From NCBI RefSeq assembly GCF_036417845.1, contig NC_089978.1, positions 35,332,682 to 35,396,681 of the forward strand: a DNA stretch of 64,000 nucleotides, in the 5' to 3' direction. Source of the DNA: Apteryx mantelli. Taxonomy: Eukaryota; Chordata; Aves; Apterygiformes; Apterygidae. Within the stretch, counting starts at the first letter, position 1. Every line of letters starts with the position of its first letter. Made by a program: the position numbers and the translations under genes. The notes under the pieces are model-generated. The model searched no databases. It was not told where the DNA came from and saw only the letters and a program-made list of their open reading frames with translations. Shown one piece after another: positions 24,201 to 35,700 of this stretch.

Positions 24201-25969
24201 AATTCCAGCTATTTTTCTCACTGACAAAGAGAGGACAGTTAGAAAAGGTACTAAGTAATAATTTGTGTGTATGACCTTGAGAGAAATAGGCACTAATATC
24301 TGAAACAGCTAACAAAAAATGCTGAAAACAAAAGTCAACACTGAAACTGTAGAGCAGCTCAGTCAAGGACAGTTTGGGATAAATTTTAAATGCTGCTAAA
24401 TCAAATAAAGGAAAATCTGGAAAGTGATCAGTGATCAAGAAGCTTATGATATATCATAAAAAGTAAGATAGGTTGTCAAAACTTCCTTTTGTTGTGTGGC
24501 AAATGCTGGAGGAGTGCTGCCTAGTCTCAATGACAGGAAGGGAAAGGATTGTATTAATTGGCACCATTAAAGCTAGCAGCTCTATATTTACTAGTTTAAT
24601 CTTATAAATTAATCCACATCCTCCTAGAATAAGTCTTCAAAGCGAAAGAGGTAATTGTATATAAATACTTTCCTTCCCAAATTCTGAACTGCAGTGATAC
24701 AGCAGCAAGCGGCTTTTTGCACTTTGATCTGTTAGCATGATTTTCTCTCTCCTTTTTAGCCATAGTCTCAGGCCTCTTTCCCTCATTACTTTTCTGCAGC
24801 CCACTGTGTTCTTTCTGTTTGCTGGCTTGTCCTCTAGCCACCCCCTGTGGCCCTTTCTTCCTTTAAAAGGCTCAGTCTTCATCCCTCATTATTCTTTGTT
24901 TTCTGTTTTCCTTCGGTCTCCCCCATGAGGAAGTCGGATAAAATATCTGTGCACATATATGCAGATAAAACCACACTGAATACTGCAGAAGATGAAAGTT
25001 TACTCTGATACTTGGATCCAGCCACTGCTAAGTGCATTTCCAGTAAGCCTGCATCCCTGTGGCTTAGCTTTTGCTGATGCAGAGCACAAGCAGTGTAAGC
25101 TCATACCCTCACGATATACTGTGTAGATAAAAACCTTTGTTTTCTCCAAGTGGAACTGATGTGTTTTCATCACTCTTTTGATCACCTCAAGTCTCTAAAA
25201 CACTCTGAACTCTGTCCTGTTTCTTTGCTGTCACATTAGATTGATAGCTCTTTGAGCCAGCAACTGTGTTTTGAATTAAGCCTAGCAAAATAGGGCCTCT
25301 GTCCTGATCTAGTGAGTTGCACCATAGGCATGACAGCAAAATAAATATGCCCAAAGCATTTCAAGTGCCTGGCAAACATGAGGCTAACAAGGAAACTGAG
25401 GCTCAGGCTGAGAGCAGGTCACATGAATCCAAAACAGACAGTATGATTTTGTGTAGTCCTTGGGCAACTCTTGGGCAGGCTGCCTAAATCCTCTGAGGTG
25501 TGTGGTGCCCTTGAAGCATGGGATGGGATTGCCAGCACCCATGCTCTTCCCAAAAGACAGTGTTCTTCCTCCGCACTTGAGCAAGCTGAGCTATAAAACA
25601 CTGACAGCCAGTCTGGGGGAAAAGTTGTCTACCACATGGAGTTCTTTGATCTGAGGAAGCTATTGGATTTGAAACTGCTGAGCTGAGATTTTGAGGTTGG
25701 CAGTCTAAAGTGAGACTTAAATAAGAAGAGTAAAGACAGTGCTAACGGTTTCTGAAAATTTTACCCTTAATATTTGCAGCTTAACTCCACATCTAAGAGC
25801 TCTTTTTAGAATATTTACTAAAAAATTCTAAAGAATTGAATCAAAATAAATGCTAGTTTTTATGCTTATTGGCTACAATAGCAGAAAACTGGCCTTAATG
25901 AACAAGGAAACCCCTTCTAGTCCTGTTTTTCTGTAGACAGGAATAAATAAGTCTTGTCTTTCATTTCAG
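15803..25969 (+). other. EPSTI1: EPSTI1 intron 1
   Basis: A 10.2-kb intron. It holds a TG microsatellite (18244-18300), poly-T tracts near 17065-17100 and 19508-19521, a G-run near 19923-19933, and a TATG/GT-rich stretch at about 22398-22445. Its open frames (for example 16631-16864 and 22146-22331) resemble no family I know and are probably chance. No CR1 was recognised. Confidence 0.7.
18244..18300. repeat. (TG)n microsatellite with imperfect tail
   Basis: About 14 TG units at 18244-18272, followed by an imperfect TGCG/TGCA-rich tail to about 18300 and then a poly-T run. It lies in EPSTI1 intron 1. Confidence 0.95.
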
Positions 25970-26028
25970 TGTCAGCCCATATATCTTGATAACTCCTAAT
26001 GAAACAAGAAGAAACCAGTTGCAGCAAA
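25970..26028 (+). CDS. EPSTI1: EPSTI1 exon 2
   Basis: A 59-nt exon adding the last base of codon 66, residues 67-85 and the first base of codon 86. The translation VSPYILITPNETRRNQLQQ aligns without gaps to the human segment TSAYTLIAPNINRRNEIQR, one of the best conserved parts of the protein. The acceptor is TTTCAG at 25964-25969 and the donor GTAAGT at 26029. The exon is too short to stand out by ORF length and was found by reading for conserved residues. Confidence 0.95.
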
Positions 26029-27617
26029 GTAAGTTTGGTTTTCAAATATTATAATACGTTATTTCAATTTGAAAAAGGTTAGGTTTTTGTGTGCTTTATC
26101 ACCCTCACAATCTTTATCCTTATTTTTACAATGCTTTTATATGTGCAGCTTTCACAGTAAAATGAGTACTATGAGCATTCTCCATCATCATGTAGGTGTG
26201 GTGGGTTTGTTTTGTTTTGTTTTGTTTTAAGATTAACTTCTCATTTGACTAAACTTCATGCAGAGATCGGTCAATCTTACTCAGGAAAAGTTTATGGGTG
26301 CTATATGTAGTCAGTCCTGCACTCCTGGCTGTTTATTTGCACAGAATCGTTATGACAGCTGAAGAGGCATCAGTCAGCGTTCCTCAAGTTTAGAGTCCTC
26401 TGGGAAATTGTGCAGTTAAAATGTTTCTTCTCAAACGTTGCGAGCTTGTGCTGAAGTGCAAGAAATAAAATGGACTTCCTCTGAACCAAACCTTAATCAT
26501 TTGGAAGGAAGAAGAAAAGCAGATCAGCTGAGAGCTGAATCTGACCCTAAGAGCATAGGTGCTGCTGCTTTAATAAAGATCTGATTTCACTTCATGCCAT
26601 CAGCATGCAAGCTATCAAGCATGCAAAGTACTTTTGCCTTGCATGCTGGCAGAAATGCAGCCTAACTCATTGAATCCAATCTCTACCTAAACACTTGTTG
26701 TTATAAAGGTGAAATCACAAGTGAGTGATTCTCTTGGGCCTCTTTGAAGACCTGCCCAGGGACTCACTTTATCTTGTTGAAGGAGAATTGATGTTAGCAT
26801 CTGTTAGCCATAACCTGCCATTAGAAACTATGGTTCATGTTGTTTTTACTGATATTGGTAAGAGTGAAATGAGCTCTCAGAGCAACTCCGGTACCACTCT
26901 GAGACACAGCTTCTCTTTCCATAGGCTTTGTGGGCCTTGCTGTTGAAAGACACTGTCTTTTCCTCTGTCAGTTGATCCTGGAGAGCAGTTTAATCAACCA
27001 AGTCATCCTAGAGCATATAGCTTGGCTGCATAGATCTCCCTGACTGTATTGACTAGATCTGCGCTGACTACAGTGTGAGCTTGACACCCAGCTCATTTGT
27101 GGACACACATGTTGAAATGTCTTAATTTGAAGCTGAATCGTGCATACCTCCTGCTTTTATTCAAGGAGCATGTGGAGGGAGGAAGGAAGGGTTGCTTATT
27201 ATTCATTTTTCTACTGTGGAGTGCATAAGTGCATACTGCTTATTGCAGAGTGCATGAGCATGCAGCAATCTTAAATGTGACAACTCCTGCTTTAGCCGCA
27301 AATAGTGTAGTATATACCTACAGATTTCCAGGAGTTAAAAAGCAGCCCACTAGCTGTTTTTAGTTTTGCTAATGGGGTTGGTGATAGAGTCCTAGGGTTT
27401 GCTCACCATACAGTCTTGGATGAGACAGAGTGTTTGCCCCAAGTGCTGATAGCTCCAGTGGATGTATCAATGTCTTAGGAGGATTCTCTGCATCCATGGA
27501 AAACAAGGATCTGTCTGTTTCTGGCTGGGTCTTCAGTGTTGTATGCAATTAATGATACTGCCTGCTTTTTAGTACTGCCTCTCACATGCATGTCTGTTTC
27601 TTTCTGTACTTCCTCAG
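26029..27617 (+). other. EPSTI1: EPSTI1 intron 2
   Basis: A 1.6-kb intron with a TTTTG microsatellite at 26206-26228. Nothing else was recognised. Confidence 0.85.
26206..26228. repeat. (TTTTG)n microsatellite
   Basis: About four units of TTTTG in EPSTI1 intron 2. Confidence 0.9.
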
Positions 27618-27701
27618 TTGCTATAAAAGAGCTAGATGACCTGGAGAAGTGGAAGGAAGAACACAGGCCAGGGCCAGTTAAGTTAACTCCACAGAGACTG
27701 G
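27618..27701 (+). CDS. EPSTI1: EPSTI1 exon 3
   Basis: An 84-nt exon giving residues 86 (joint) to 113 and one base of codon 114. It reads AIKELDDLEKWKEEHRP and then GPVKLTPQRLG. It aligns with human AEQELANLEKWKEQNR and AKPVHLVPRRLG. The acceptor is TCCTCAG ending at 27617 and the donor GTAAGA at 27702. The LEKWKE motif followed by the PxxL..RLG turn marks the start of the coiled-coil half of EPSTI1. This is the most diagnostic exon for the assignment. Confidence 0.96.
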
Positions 27702-28099
27702 GTAAGAAATGTAGATGAGCTGTTATGGATTGCAAAATATATGTGAATAAGTATAAACCCTTCACTTCATGAGAGATTTTTCACTTCTTTTCATAAGCTT
27801 GTTATTTAAGAGATTCACTGTCAATAAGTGCTAACAGGAGCCTGCTTTATAAGCTTTGTGGATTTTGATGGTCCTGACAATGAAGATATTTTTGAAACAA
27901 AGCAGCATAGATTATCATTCAAGCAATCTGTCAAGATCAGCGTAGAAAATCTGTATTAATGTTTGGGAGCGAGAGGTTGATGAACCCACCTTCTGGGAGC
28001 ACTGTCTGTGGTTGATATCTCTGAAGAAATGTACACTTGGCATTAGTGTGCAGATGAACAACCTGTGTCGGAGATCCTCCGGTTACTTAAAAGTAAATT

Positions 28100-28147
28100 C
28101 CTCTGTGTTAGGGGCCAGTGTTATGCCTCTGTGTTAGGGGCCTGACT
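28100..28147. repeat. 26-bp tandem duplication
   Basis: CCTCTGTGTTAGGGGCC occurs at 28100 and again at 28126, with a related spacer. It is two imperfect copies in EPSTI1 intron 3. Confidence 0.9.
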
Positions 28148-30751
28148 GCTGACTCCTGAAGAGGCAAAAGTGATCCCTGCAGCTTCAGGCTAAATGTGCA
28201 TGAGATTCTATATAACAAATCTTAACAAAAATAACTGTGAAGATGAGGTGAAAAACAGGATGAAAAGCAACATGGACTTAAGTCACACTGAGTTGAACTG
28301 TGTGTTTGATACGATAACAGACAACTTTTTTGGTTTTTTGGACAAATGAGAAGAAACATAGTAGATCTCTTCAAATGGAACACCCATAAAGCAATTGCTA
28401 CTTGAAAGTTAGCTTAAAAAAAAAAGACCAGAGAACAAAGGGAAAATAGAACTGTAAGGAGAATAGGGCTGCAGGTTGTGCTGCAAAGAAGTATGAAACA
28501 AGAGGGAGGTTATTAGAAGTGCTTTTCAACTACCAGCCTTCAAACTTATCTTGTTTTAATATCTTTCATTAATGTCTTTGGCACAAAAAGTAGGAGTGGG
28601 CTGATGAAACTTGCTGGCAAGACAAAACTTGAAAGCATTGTTTGTGAAGAATATGATGAGGATATTGCACAGAAAGAATGGGATGACCTTGAGGGACTGC
28701 ATTAATAGAAATGGAACAAAATTCATTACGACAAAGTGAAGGATTATAATGGTGCATTTATTAGTTCTGTAAATTTATAGCTCCCCTTCCTTCTCTTGGC
28801 TGTCACAGGAGAATTTGGGGTACACCATGCGGGCTATTGTCTGCCTTGACCTCTTGGGAATTAAGTTCTTTCTTTGCCATGCTACACAAGTTTATTTTGG
28901 GGCAGTATGAGGTCTATAAAAATTGATACCAGGTGGGAGGTGAAGGAGGATCAGAAGTCTGTGAAGGAATTTGAACTGACTCCAAGCCAGATTTGTTTCT
29001 GGGGTCAAGGTGGCACTAGTCCCACATGCTGTTTTGCCCTTCTGCCTGAGTCCCAGTTGCTTGGAGGGGTGAACCTACTTCTGCAATTTAGTGCAATACC
29101 CTGTATTTCCACCCCATCTGCAGTCATGGGGACGGGCATGTTCTTTATCAGGTCATACATGCTAGCTGCTTCCTACCTGTGAGCAGGTACCTAGAAAATA
29201 TGCTTCTGTCCCAAGAGGACTACAAAGCTTGTTGCTGAAGAAAGTGAAATCTGAAAACAGAAAGTTGGTGTGTGGTGTCTGTTCATAAAGCAAGCAGGCT
29301 GGCTGCATGACTGGGGATGTAGTGAGAAACCTACAGTGACTAAGAATGTGGGAAGTCTTAACTTCCTCTGATTCCACTGCATTTAAAAACTTTCTTGGGA
29401 AAGAAGCAAACTTTTAAAAAATCAAAAAGCTTCTGAAAGAATTTGAGGAGGTTATATAAGCTCTTCAGTCACTGTCTAGCTACTATTTAGAAAGACTCCT
29501 GGAGACTGAGACACATGAACTTTAAGGTTACCATGGAGGGATGAGAGCGACAAATCATCTAAGTTCCATCCTTCTCTCTAAGCATGAATGGAGCAGGATT
29601 GTAAAGAACAAATCATGCCTGAAAAATGCAGTGGCCTTTTCTTTGATTATATAACATAAAGTGAATGCCAGTCATAACACACCAGTCTGACTTCAGTGAA
29701 ACATTAGATACATTACAGCCAAGCCAACTTGAATGAATTAAACCTGGCTGAAAGGCTGTGGGTAATGGCTGATTACTTGTTTAGAGCTGATGTCCAGCAG
29801 CACCTGCAGAAACTTACAGTGAACACAAGAGCTAAATGTTGCCGATATCAGGGTTGAAAGAAAGAAAGATCAAGCTTCTAAAGTGTTTAGTAGTATTTTC
29901 ATTTCCTAGACCTGGGGATGAGACACTATACGATACCAGCTGTACGCTTACTACTTCCATAAGTTTGTTGCTTGTATCCTGTATAGCCTTATTCTTGTGG
30001 AGTTATTTGTGTGCATAGGGATGTTTCCATACTTAGGGAATTGATCTCCCATTCACTGAACCTCACAAAGGTACCTAAAGATTAGTTACCTTCCATTAGT
30101 AAATAGAAAGAAATGTTTACTAAAGGGTGATTCATGCCCTTTGCTGCAAGGGGGATGGACAGCTATGGGGGTAGCTGTCTCCAACGTCAGACTCCTCAGG
30201 TAGCTGAGGTGAGTCAGGTCCTTGATGCCTGCACAGAACGGTCTAGCTGTCACTGCTGAGTTAAGTCCTGTAGTGGGGAACTTCTCAGAAAATCAATAAG
30301 CAAATACACAGCCTTTGTCTACAGATTAGGGCATGCTGTTGTTTTCTCTGTTCCCCAAACCCCAACAACTGAGGGAATAAACTATTGGTTTTCCAGCCAA
30401 TACCCTCCATCCCTTAAGAAAACCTATCAGTTCCTGTATGTGTGTGGGGGCAGGTGGGAGTGTTTTCTTTTTGTTTTTTTAATTGAAGGCTGAACCCATA
30501 TGGGAAGAGGTTTAGATGCTCTCAACAGAGAGCCCATGCCCTTGGAAAGGGCATCTTCTGCTATCTGGGTATGACTGTGAGGTCTGTTTGAAAAGGCTTT
30601 GATTTCCATTTTAGAAAGGGGATTATTCCTCAAGCCTCAAGACATTGCTAGGAAGAAAATACTATAATGGTAACATCCTATTAGAGCTGGCAGGAACTCT
30701 GAGCTCTTATAATTGATAGAACAGAAACTTTCTGGCAATAAAGTTTTCTGA

Positions 30752-30769
30752 CTGTGTGTGTGTGTGTGT
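30752..30769. repeat. (TG)n microsatellite
   Basis: Eight to nine TG units in EPSTI1 intron 3. Confidence 0.9.
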
Positions 30770-31162
30770 ATAAGAGAGACACAGAAACTGAGCAAAGGTG
30801 GGGGGGATCTAGGTCTGGAAATGAAGACTTATCTGTAAAGCATGACTGATCTGAAAATTGAATAGTTTTTCAGTAAACTGATCACCCACAATAGGACATA
30901 TTTACTGGCAGAGTGGATGATACAATGGATACTCTGTAAATGACAAGTCAGTGCTTCTGGAGGATGGATAAAATGATTGAAAAGCTCTCCTGTATGTTTT
31001 CTTTAAAGTCAGACAGCTACTATAATTATGAAAAACTTGCTGTATATGCAAGTTGTATATACATCCAGTCTGTTATAGTGCTGTGTTCTGAAACGACTGG
31101 CATTTGAACTTAAAATGCTCATGTAAAATGCAATTTATACTTTCTCTTTTTTTTTTTCTTAG

Positions 31163-31236
31163 GTGGAAAGGAATCAGAGGCTCAAGCAAGGCAAAAACAA
31201 CAGATGATACTCATGCAATCTAAATACCAGCAAAAG
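31163..31236 (+). CDS. EPSTI1: EPSTI1 exon 4
   Basis: A 74-nt exon giving residues 114 (joint) to 138. It reads GKESEAQARQKQQMILMQSK and then YQQK. The human counterpart is GGSQSETEVRQKQQLQLMQSKYKQK, so RQKQQ and LMQSKY are identical. The acceptor follows a run of 11 T (TTTTTCTTAG). The donor AAG|GTCAGG at 31237 is weak for a mammalian- or avian-type intron, since it lacks the A at +3 or +4 and the T at +6. No better donor keeps the frame, and exon 5 joins cleanly in phase 0. Confidence 0.94.
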
Positions 31237-31869
31237 GTCAGGAAGAATAAATTTATTTGTTTATTTTAAAAACTAGCTCAAAAAAGGCTTTTCAGGAAGT
31301 GTCACTGTTTCATATGGCTGTAAAATGAACTCCCAGCTGCTTGACAAAAGAAAGTCATGAAAACTGAAGGAAGCAGCAGAAAACTAGAAACAAATGTTCT
31401 GCATCAAAGAAAATGAGAAAACTAGCTATAAATACGTAGCAAACCATATTGCACATCACATCTAAAATGACAACCAGTGCAGTTGTAAAATCACTTACAC
31501 ACTTCGCTGTATCCTCCAGCATGCTGCCTACACTTCAACTAATGGATCAATGTACCAACCATCCAGTTCTATATGTAGAAATGTTGTTCTTATAAACACT
31601 TGCAAGTTATCAATCAGCTTTGTGATTCCTTGCGTAGATGCCCATTTATCACTCCCGGATTTCTCAGCCTTCTTAAAGTCAATATCAGAGTAGCTGGTGC
31701 ACAGCCTGCTTTATTTAATGGAGTGTCTCAGTTTAAGAAAAATCCCTGGTAACTTTCATCAACCATGCTTTAGGTTTGAAAAATGTGCAGTACAGGAGTC
31801 AAGGTACCTTATCTTATGTGTTCTTTTATACATACATATGTAATTTTTTTTTATGTTTATGTCATATAG
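31237..31869 (+). other. EPSTI1: EPSTI1 intron 4 (short)
   Basis: A 633-base intron with a weak donor and no recognisable content. It is the shortest intron of the gene. If it were retained, the frame would meet a stop about 11 codons after exon 4. Confidence 0.9.
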
Positions 31870-31953
31870 TACAAGAGAGAAGAATATGTAAGAACAAAAA
31901 AGGCAGCTGAAGAAGCTGAAATCCTGAAAAAGAAAGCAATTCAAAGAGAAAAG
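31870..31953 (+). CDS. EPSTI1: EPSTI1 exon 5
   Basis: An 84-nt exon, phase 0 at both ends, giving residues 139-166. It reads YKREEYVRTKKAAEEAEI and then LKKKAIQREK. It matches human LKREESVRIKKEAEEAEL and KAIQREK. The exon is almost wholly Lys, Glu, Ala and Arg, as for a coiled coil. The acceptor is CATATAG (short pyrimidine content) and the donor GTAAAT at 31954. It has the same length and phases as exon 8. Confidence 0.96.
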
Positions 31954-32595
31954 GTAAATGTGGTTACTGTAGAGTTGGAACCATATAATAAAGTATATGT
32001 CGTGATGCTTTATTTTACTGAACTACAGGAAACAGGTTTGTTAAATGAAATGGTATCCCTGGATTTCACCAGAAAGTTAGAGGATCCAGTCCTCCCTTTC
32101 TTATTAGTTCACTAAAGGAAATCTGGCCTGGTATTCTGCTAGGCTTGCCTATTCTTTTGGTGCTTTGGGAACTTCAGTGTTGTGGTTGCATATGTCCTCA
32201 GGAGTTAGCAGAAATAAAGGGAAAACGCTAGGGTAAGGAATAATGTTGTAAATAGTGATATGGGTTATGTAGCTTATTCTGGCATAAACTTTCTCTGTAC
32301 TATCCAGTTGTGGCAAATAGCATGAAGTACTTACAGAAATCTGTAGTTGCCTGCTACATGTGTAGGAAGCATCCAAGAAAAGCCAGCCTGTAGTGGTAGA
32401 AAACGCATCCAAATCATGGAAAGATAATGATTGTCTGCAGTATGCCCTCATGCACTCTGAAATTCTGGTGCCCCTTCAACTACCCAGATTGGGGTGCTGG
32501 CTGGCAAGCATCACAGCTCCTCTGTAGCTTGCAGATCAAGGTTTCTTTCAGAAAAGCCTTTCCTTCTTTCAGGTGGGCAGAAATGTATTGTTTGA

Positions 32596-32784
32596 TATGT
32601 GTATCAGTGTTGTGGAAGCCTGCTCACGGCTGTTGGCAGGCTCCTGGAGAGTCTAGGGACGGTACTGCTGGGGCTAGCGTGGCCTGCAGCATTGCTCTTT
32701 GCCGTGGTCCTGAAAGTGGAGCAGCTCAAGGCCATCTGCGCTGCAGATCCTGCGCTGAGAGAGCAGTGTCAATGCCTCCTCTGA
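32596..32784 (+). other. Hydrophobic ORF in a GC-richer patch, unidentified
   Basis: Within EPSTI1 intron 5, a frame opens right after a stop at 32593-32595 and runs to the stop after LREQCQCLL. There is no ATG; the first possible start is GTG at 32599. The translation is coherent, with a hydrophobic core (TVLLGLAWPAALLFAVVLKV) long enough for one membrane span, followed by EQLKAICAADPALREQC. GC content is well above the flanks. I do not recognise a family. It may be a lone exon of another transcript, the remnant of a retrocopy or transposon, or chance. Confidence 0.25.
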
Positions 32785-35700
32785 GCACACAAATCAAGCC
32801 CCGTACCCGGAGACTGACATTACTCTTTAGTGTACACCTCTGGTGTTTAAGTTGGTAAACCTGTCACAGTGCTAATCATTGGCTAGTGTGTAAGATCACT
32901 TTTTCTTCTCTTGTTGAGCATATATGTACACCAACAATAGCTCACTTTCTGATCTTCAGTTTTATTTCACATTTGTTTGTCTCTTCCAATTATTTCCACA
33001 AAGCTGCTTCTAGTCATGCGTGCTATATAAACCTTGGGAAAAGTTTGTTCATTTTGCCTTGGTCCTTCACTCTCCTTGGTAGAAACTAACTGGTGCTCAG
33101 CTGAGAATGTAACCTGGAATTAAAAAGAAAAAAAGGAGGAAAAAGAAAAAAAGGAGGAGTGGGGCATGATAGTGATGTGCAAAATAGTTATGAGAGAAAG
33201 GGAGATTTGAGATTTTCAAGGTTTGTCTCCACAAGAGTAAAAATAATCCTCTGTGTGCAACCTGAAGGCTGAGGGTTAGTTCACAAACTATCAGTACTGG
33301 ATTGCATACAATGAGACGCAAAAACAAAAATAGCCTTAATTATGCCTAGATAAAGGTCAGTCTGTTCCCTGCCTTTTATCGTTTAATGGTGGTCCTTGGG
33401 GATAAGCCCATACACGATAACCTGCAGGGGCATAAATAGTATCATGTGGAAATGTCATTAACACTTACCAGCTCATGTATAGCTCCAGAAGCAGTGATGA
33501 TAACAGTGATAGAAAGGGGATTCATTGTATTTTATTCACCTATTAAATGTATGTTGTTTGCCTGTGGGCGTTGGACGAGAAGAATGTTGCAAGACTGTCA
33601 TAATTTATAGTTACACCTAGAAAATATATTGATGTATCAGTTCTGTTTTCATGCCCTTTAATTTCTTTACCTTCACACCCACAGATTATAAAATGTTTAT
33701 AGTTGGTATAGATAGTAAAACTCTGTTGGTTTCTTCTAAAGAAGCATGCAATATCATGGCAAACATCTTTGCCAAACAGTTTAATTTGAATAAACAAACT
33801 TATACCCGTAATGCAAGCAAGCAAACAAAACAGGGGAGGATGAAGGGAATCCCTTAACTTGGATTTGTTTATTTGGGTTGTCTTCCACAATAGTAACTGA
33901 GCTGGTAAAGGTTTCTTCTTGGAATAAGATGTTAACACACTTAAAAATCAACTTTAAGTAAAGCATGCTGGAAAGCCACTAAAGGGTGTTGATCTGGCTA
34001 TCTCACATTGCTGCAGATGATTGGTCCCTGAGAGGTAGGGATGGAAGGGAAGGGATCCTAAAGGACTGCTACTGTAGGGCCAATGTCAGGCCCTGGTTTC
34101 TCCAGGAGAAGAACTGTTTTTAAGTGGTAAATTAGTACATGCAGGGATTCAGCTAGGAGCATGTCTTTCTGCAAATTCACAAGTCTTCCTTTCCTGCTGG
34201 ACAGACCTTCTTTTGCTCAAGGTTATTATTCGTTCAATAAAAACAAATTGTCTGACAGTCTGAGAGAAGATAATGGCTAGGCGGCTTTGTCAGCAGGAGC
34301 CCTGAAATTTTCACAGCTGGAGAGCTGCTTTGCCAGCCAACAAGAATTGTAAAGCCCTACAAAAGAGTGCATGGTAACCAGAACACGTGCTGATACTCAG
34401 CTCAGGTCTCCCATGATCGTAAGGATGATGTGTTGCAAGCCAATGCTGCCTAGGAACATAGGCTCTGCTTATGTTATTGCTTTAATACTTGTTTTGCAGA
34501 GAAAAGTAATATCCATTCTTCCTTTGTCTTTGTGACCAAGAGAAAAATAGGTGTCTGTTAAAGCAGTACCCAGATGTGGATGGTCTGCGTTACCTTCAGT
34601 AGGAAACACCTGTCTGTCTCTGTCATTCTCTAAAGATCAAGTTAAGGGCTATAATACCAATGCTCCTGGCATCTACTCTGTCTCTCTCCAGCTCCCAGAG
34701 AGAAGAAAGGTAGATCTTCCCCATCCCATCTGCTAGAGAACCAGCTTGCGTGAACCGATGCTCTTGGTTCTCTGTGGGTAGCCGCGAGTGGGATTTGAGA
34801 TCACATGTGCTCTGCATCAGCCAACTTGTCCTGTGACTGCTCCAAGCTGCTCACAGGGTAACCTGGGCTGTACAAATTTGGCTTTTCTTTCCTCCTAAGG
34901 TGGTGATTTCTGAATGCTCACTGAAATAATTTTGGAGATACTTTGATGCTAGCAATGAATTCCTTTTTTTTATATTTGACCCTAGTTCTGAGATGGGTGT
35001 CTGATTTGCAGAAAGTGTGGGAATACATAGGAAGTAGCATTATTGTTCTTTCCTCATCTGTAGCAAGCATCTGCAGTTTGGTATCTTCTGTGTAGCCTTT
35101 CACATCACAAATTTCTACCAGGCTAAACCATAACTTAATTTGAGTCTTTTGGATGAAAGGGCAGTCAATTTTCCAAGAAAATAAGCATGTGACACTGAAG
35201 TTGTGCTATTTTGCATATAGCACACATGCAGAAATCTTAAAGATTAAGAAGTCAAATTTCAGTGTATTGCATGTTTCAGTTTTCTGTCATTCAATCTCTG
35301 TTCCTATTATCCTGCATTTAGAATTTCTTGTGTGTATTCTAAAATTTGCATAAATGTAGAAAGATTCAAAAGAGTTGAAGTGAAAAGGCTCAAGTTAATT
35401 CTAGTCTGCAACTAAATTTTCTTTTGTTTTTTCATTACATAGTAACAGTTGTGCCAACTTCTGAAACTGTCCTATTTAGAATAAGCTGTAATTTCATTTT
35501 ATTCTTTATCAAATCATGTGCTCTTTAATTTGACTGTGTTAATCAACATGAATGGCCTTTTTCGGGAATTTGTTAAAACCGGGCACTTTACAGACCTTCT
35601 GCTAATGCTTTTCAACATGTTTACCTTCAATATCACAGCTGTTCCACTGTTGGCTTTATTTTTGAAGACTGTGCCAAATGCGGAGTGCTTTGGCAATGTT

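Larger units (their letters stand above)
27702..31162 (+). other. EPSTI1: EPSTI1 intron 3
   Basis: A 3.5-kb intron. It contains a 26-bp direct duplication at 28100-28147 and a short TG microsatellite at 30752-30769. A long pyrimidine tract lies just before the exon 4 acceptor. Open frames inside look accidental. Confidence 0.8.

Noticed and set aside
32427..32858. The 143-codon plus-strand frame overlapping the hydrophobic ORF
   Set aside because: Its translation looks random (Cys- and Trp-rich) and it lacks a recognisable start or exon boundary. The overlapping frame at 32596-32784 is the more protein-like reading.
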